Source of the DNA: Halolamina litorea
GTDB lineage: Archaea; Halobacteriota; Halobacteria; Halobacteriales; Haloferacaceae
NCBI RefSeq assembly: GCF_026616205.1
Contig: NZ_JANHGR010000001.1
Span: 806,001 to 870,000 of the forward strand
DNA: 64,000 nucleotides
Direction: 5' to 3'
The translations under genes and the position numbers were made by a program. This document shows, piece by piece, positions 60,396-64,000 of this stretch; within the stretch, counting starts at the first letter, position 1; each line of letters starts with the position of its first letter. The notes beneath the pieces were generated by a model. It saw only the letters and a program-made list of their open reading frames with translations. It was not told where the DNA came from and did not search any database.

Positions 60396-61847
60396 CTACA
60401 CAGATATTTGTGAGAGTCGGGACGGAAGATTGTCAATAACCGTTTTCCTGAAACGGCCAGAGAGTGCGAATAGTGAGACGGAGTATACTCCTGCCCCGAG
60501 GATTACGAGTATCAGTACTGTCACGAACTCGTAGCTGAAGTCGATGTATGTGGTTTCGGCTCGTCGTCCTAACGCTACGACAACACCCATTACTGCTGCA
60601 GCACCCCACTGTCGTGCAATCTCTCCGAATGGGATAGAGTAGTCGATTAGCGACGAAAGCATGTAGTGGGCCGCAACCAGACTGATAGCAACGGCGGTTG
60701 CCGTTGCTGCTGCTGCACCAATAACCTGGAAGTATGGTATCAAACTGAGATTCAAAATCACGTTTGCTGCGATGAAGACCGCGTTTATTCGGAACGCAAT
60801 CTCCGGCTTGTCAAGTGCGTTTAAAGTCGTCGTGAACTGGCGCTGATACCCCTGAATCAGAGTAGCGACGATGAGCACCGAGAGGATAGTTCCACCCTGC
60901 GAGAACTCATCACCGTAGATACGGAGCAGCTGTTCTCCAAGGAGTGTTCCTCCGATCAGGCCGGGGATCAGGATCAGACCGCTGAAAGCGAGGGCTGTTT
61001 CAAAGAGATCAGCGACAGCTTCGGAGTCTTCGTCGGCCGACAACGAACTCATCTCCGGGAATAGTGTCTGGCTCAGTGACCCACCGAACAGTATCAGGAA
61101 AACCGAAATATTCCATGCCGCTGTGTAAATCCCTATAACAGATTGTGAAACAAAGAACCCAAGGATAGTTACGTCAACCCAGTTGAACGCCCGGGACCGA
61201 AGCGACCCGATCCACGAGAACTTGGCGTATGATATGAGTTCTCGATAGTGTTTCCGATTGGGGAGCCTCATGTTCTGGAAATTCTTGAGAGCAACCCAGA
61301 GACCGAAAAGAGCGACAAGCACATAGCCAGCAGTGTAGCCGATATATAGCGCTGTGAGTCCCAAGCCACTCAGTAAACCAATGATCTGAACGATGCTTCT
61401 GGAACCCGTTCGGATTGGTGTGAAGACGCCTGAAATGTGGACCAAGTGCTGTCCTCTGAGAACGGAATTGGTGATCGATTGTGCCAGGTTCACCCCTAGG
61501 AACAGGACGACGATCACTGCAGCCGGATGGCCGATGTACTCGTTTACTTGCTCACGGAACAAGAGGACGAGAGCCGAGACTACTACGAAGAGAAGGATAC
61601 TGATTGACGTTCCTGCGACCGCATATGCGGCGTCGTCCGTCCCTTCGCTAATCCGCTTCGTAATCGAACTGGGAACCCCCATCTTCACTGCGATGCCCAA
61701 CCACGCGACGAGGGAGAGGATCAGGTAGTACGTCCCGAGACCGCCTGACCCGAGTATCCGACCGATAAACACCGTTGCGGCGAACCCGGATGCGGACGCG
61801 ACAAAACGAGATGCGAAGTGGATAATGGAGGTCTGGCCCAGCCGCAT
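60396..61847 (-). CDS. Polysaccharide/oligosaccharide flippase (Wzx/AglR-like)
   Basis: This 483-residue protein has about 12-14 hydrophobic segments, opening IIHFASRFVASASGFAATVFIG and closing with VTVLILVILGAGVYSVSLFALSG. The order and the conserved charged loop (FQNMRLPNRKHYRELISYAKFSWIGSLRSRAFN, partly shown) fit the MATE/PST-type flippase superfamily. In Haloferax, AglR is such a flippase for dolichol-phosphate mannose. It probably moves lipid-linked sugars across the membrane here. It is AT-richer than the genes before the island. The stop lies 14 bases from the convergent aglF stop. Confidence 0.83.
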   Translation of the reverse strand: MRLGQTSIIHFASRFVASASGFAATVFIGRILGSGGLGTYYLILSLVAWLGIAVKMGVPSSITKRISEGTDDAAYAVAGTSISILLFVVVSALVLLFREQVNEYIGHPAAVIVVLFLGVNLAQSITNSVLRGQHLVHISGVFTPIRTGSRSIVQIIGLLSGLGLTALYIGYTAGYVLVALFGLWVALKNFQNMRLPNRKHYRELISYAKFSWIGSLRSRAFNWVDVTILGFFVSQSVIGIYTAAWNISVFLILFGGSLSQTLFPEMSSLSADEDSEAVADLFETALAFSGLILIPGLIGGTLLGEQLLRIYGDEFSQGGTILSVLIVATLIQGYQRQFTTTLNALDKPEIAFRINAVFIAANVILNLSLIPYFQVIGAAAATATAVAISLVAAHYMLSSLIDYSIPFGEIARQWGAAAVMGVVVALGRRAETTYIDFSYEFVTVLILVILGAGVYSVSLFALSGRFRKTVIDNLPSRLSQISV

Positions 61848-61915
61848 ACTCGCACACCGGGGTGAAAGCCCAATAAGGTCTCCTTTTCGGTTACCTCAGC
61901 CAGGCCCTCGGAGTA

Positions 61916-63337
61916 CTACTTGTATCCCAGTTCGTGAAGACGTTGTTCCACGTCTTGATTGATCTCTTTTTCACCTTCCATAATCCCGGCGTCAGATAGT
62001 TCCTGAATGGTCGTGTCTACAAAGTCCCGATCCACTGCTGTTTTGTCGTTTCGTTCGCTGTCCCGGTCTGTGCGGTACCGTGCCCGATCATCGTTTCGAA
62101 CTGCGTCCACGTAAACTGTCCCCCCTAGGTCACGACATACGGCGTGCCACGGACCGAAATACGGCTCTCGGTCTTCCTTCGAGACCGGAAGTTCGTCCCC
62201 TGGTTTCTCGATCCTGTAGGATGTCGTGAGCGTGTGGCCTTCTTGCGGGATGAACTTCGTTCTCTCTCCCGCTATTGCATCTTCGACGACAGTGGGGAAC
62301 TCCGTAAGCGAGGCAGGGGTCTCGATTATCTCGGCAGTATCTTCGCCTGGATGTTTAACGACTAGCGGTACGTGAGACACTTCGTCGCCGATACCCCAGC
62401 TGTGATCGATAAGTCGTACCGCGTCGTTTAGCACGCTGTACTCCCCGAAGCCCTCCCCATGATCACTAGTCACCACCACTAATGTATCATCGAGTTCACC
62501 GGCCGATTCCAGCCGATCCAACAGTTGCCCGAAATACGCGTCCGCCTGCTTAATACAGTCGTCGTACAGGCTCTCGGTCGCTTCGAGTTCCCAGAACGGC
62601 CTGTCTCCGAGATACTGTGTCGTGAGCGGCCCGCCCATCGCCTCGCGGTGGAGTTCTTCGAGTTTTCCCCCTCCACCCCACTCTGCGAACTGGTCTTGTG
62701 GGATGTACGGGTAATGTGCATCCATGAGGTTGATGCAAGCCGCCCACGGGTCTTCTTGGGACTCTCTCCAGGAGTCAAATTCGTCGACGTACTTACCACC
62801 GTGCTCCCGTTTGGGGTCATGAGCCCCTTGAGAACGGCCGAATTCACGGGACAGGCCGTTTAAAACCGCCTTGAGCGGGGAGTCACTATGCAGGCTTTCG
62901 AGCATGTACTTGACGTAGCTGGGGTCCCCATCTACTCCCTCGGGGCCGAGGGCTTCGGGAAACAACAGTTCCTGACGCTTCGGGCCGACGACTCTCTGAA
63001 AGAACGAAGAGAGGTTCGAGGATTCTGCGACGATCGAATTAGGTGTAAACAGTCCCGTTCGGTAGCCCTCATCCGCAAGTGTCTCCCATATTGTATGCCC
63101 CTGTGAAATCCTTGCACCATGTGATGTCGCACGGTGTTCTGCGACGTGATAACCGGTGAAGATGCTGACGTGACTGGAGATGCTGTGAATTCCGGGAGAT
63201 CGCGCGTTCGTGTAAGTCGTCACCTGTTCGGCGAAATCGTCCAAGTTCGGCGTCGTGTTCCGTGGATATCCGAGGTGGCCGACATTTTTGCCGCGTACGC
63301 TGTCGAGAACGACGAGAAGAACGTTCGGTCGACCCAT
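61916..63337 (-). CDS. Alkaline-phosphatase-superfamily protein (sulfatase-like)
   Basis: This 473-residue protein belongs to the sulfatase-like branch. Metal-site elements include NVLLVVLDSVRGKNVGHLGYPRNTTPNLD and, later, LVVVTSDHGEGFGEYS with GDEVSHVPLVVKHPG. The usual nucleophile motif C/S-x-P-S-R is replaced by HSISSHVSIFTGYH, where Ser aligns with the nucleophile. It may move phospho- or sulfo-groups on glycans. The C-terminal 60 residues are a charged helix ending HELGYK. Its start is close to the divergent gene at 63.36 kb (24 bases), if that start is right. Confidence 0.8.
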   Translation of the reverse strand: MGRPNVLLVVLDSVRGKNVGHLGYPRNTTPNLDDFAEQVTTYTNARSPGIHSISSHVSIFTGYHVAEHRATSHGARISQGHTIWETLADEGYRTGLFTPNSIVAESSNLSSFFQRVVGPKRQELLFPEALGPEGVDGDPSYVKYMLESLHSDSPLKAVLNGLSREFGRSQGAHDPKREHGGKYVDEFDSWRESQEDPWAACINLMDAHYPYIPQDQFAEWGGGGKLEELHREAMGGPLTTQYLGDRPFWELEATESLYDDCIKQADAYFGQLLDRLESAGELDDTLVVVTSDHGEGFGEYSVLNDAVRLIDHSWGIGDEVSHVPLVVKHPGEDTAEIIETPASLTEFPTVVEDAIAGERTKFIPQEGHTLTTSYRIEKPGDELPVSKEDREPYFGPWHAVCRDLGGTVYVDAVRNDDRARYRTDRDSERNDKTAVDRDFVDTTIQELSDAGIMEGEKEINQDVEQRLHELGYK

Positions 63338-63361
63338 GAATGTGAATCCGAGCGACTACAT

Positions 63362-64000
63362 TTGTATACTTCGGTAAGAACAGAAAAGCAACGTCTAGTC
63401 GTATCGGGACTTGACCGTCACATTCCAGATCTATGTGCACCGGCGACCTATCTATCCGTCAAGCATAAACAGGACACCACGGTACTCCGCTTAATAGCAG
63501 TCGATTTCACGGAGTGGCTCTCTCAAAGTGCGTCTAACATCAAGGACACGGACAAAACTTGGTCGTCACGCGTTTTCCGTCCGATATACTACCTCTACGT
63601 CGCTTGCTTTCTGAGCCTTACGAAGTGGTGGCCGTATGGAACGAACGTTTACGACCACGACTGGGACGCCCTGATCATCCTCGACGCCTGCCGAGTCGAC
63701 GCCCTGCGCGAAGTCTCCGAAGAGTATGATTTTGTCTCGGTTGACGAGACGATCAACTCCGTCGGGAGCACGTCGTTCGAGTGGATGAACCACACTTTCG
63801 ATACTGACTACCGAGAAGAGATCGAACGGACCGCCTACGTATCCGGGAACGGGTATACTGATCGGGTTTTGGGTCACGGTGGCGAGACGGGACATGCAGC
63901 TATGCCGTTCGGCCCGTCTGAGTACGACGTGGTCGACCCTGAGGACTTTGCCTATCTCGAGGAGCTCTGGCGGGCGGAGTTCGACAACTCATCAGAGTGG
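63362..64000 (+). CDS. Sulfatase-like protein, N-terminal part (3' end outside window, start uncertain)
   Basis: The plus-strand frame containing VYDHDWDALIILDACRVDALREV is open from before 63362 to the window end. The alkaline-phosphatase-superfamily motif with Asp in ILDACR and the segment INSVGSTSFEWMNHTF match haloarchaeal sulfatase-like proteins. There is no in-frame ATG or GTG upstream of that motif. The TTG at 63362 is the only candidate, and it would place about 95 residues before the domain. Either the start is TTG or it is mis-sequenced. It is probably part of the same glycan-modifying set as the neighbouring gene. Confidence 0.6.
   Translation, partial: MYTSVRTEKQRLVVSGLDRHIPDLCAPATYLSVKHKQDTTVLRLIAVDFTEWLSQSASNIKDTDKTWSSRVFRPIYYLYVACFLSLTKWWPYGTNVYDHDWDALIILDACRVDALREVSEEYDFVSVDETINSVGSTSFEWMNHTFDTDYREEIERTAYVSGNGYTDRVLGHGGETGHAAMPFGPSEYDVVDPEDFAYLEELWRAEFDNSSEW

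Noticed and set aside
1-64000. CRISPR arrays
   Set aside because: No regularly spaced direct repeats of CRISPR length were seen. The only clustered repeats are the short ones before the zinc-finger gene and the coding repeats of the surface protein.

Overview
This window is about 67% GC and chromosomal. It looks like a halophilic archaeon (class Halobacteria). The proteins are strongly acidic. Several genes have a TATA-like element 25-30 bases before the start codon and no ribosome binding site, as in leaderless haloarchaeal transcripts. There are Tat-type lipoprotein signals, a PGF-CTERM surface protein, an Agl-type N-glycosylation cluster, type II GAPDH, HMG-CoA synthase, RfcL and ABCE1/Rli1. 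I see no rRNA, intact tRNA or CRISPR array.

Layout. 1-4.3 kb: end of prephenate dehydrogenase, an Rsm22-like methyltransferase, purA and a zinc-ribbon winged-helix regulator. 4.3-7.7 kb: DUF1684, an amidohydrolase, an EamA exporter and a CBS protein. 7.7-14.2 kb: a complete five-gene peptide/nickel-type ABC importer read leftward (binding lipoprotein, two permeases, two ATPases). 14.3-26.3 kb: mixed housekeeping genes (malic enzyme, an M24-fold protein without its metal ligands, heme A synthase, RfcL, DUF2891, two GNATs, TatD-like hydrolase). 26.4-31.1 kb: DUF2150 followed by two overlapping surface proteins with pilin-like N-termini, the second built from repeated Ig-like domains.

31.2-43.8 kb: HMG-CoA synthase, whose stop codon lies in the end of an IS1341-type (TnpB-only) element; a frameshifted regulator; aminopeptidase; rhodanese, thioredoxin and GAPDH on one strand facing PGK; Hsp20; a RimK-like ligase; the Rli1/EMC6-like pair with a divergent winged-helix gene; riboflavin synthase. 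43.8-53 kb: a three-gene leftward run (zinc-finger protein, UvrD-like helicase, M24 peptidase), a PGF-CTERM protein, MaoC and DoxX proteins, and an acyl-CoA carboxylase/3-hydroxyacyl-CoA dehydrogenase block.

53-56.6 kb is the least explained region. A 19-codon leaderless ORF overlaps a 696-residue protein with a CHAT/caspase-like His-Cys pair. Facing it is a 42-residue hydrophobic peptide with its own strong promoter (it resembles the family I recall as DUF7503). This is the best candidate for an undescribed system. 56.7-64 kb is a protein glycosylation island (AglJ, AglM, AglF-like, a flippase and two alkaline-phosphatase-superfamily proteins), interrupted by a low-GC gap without convincing genes. 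The window ends inside the last gene.
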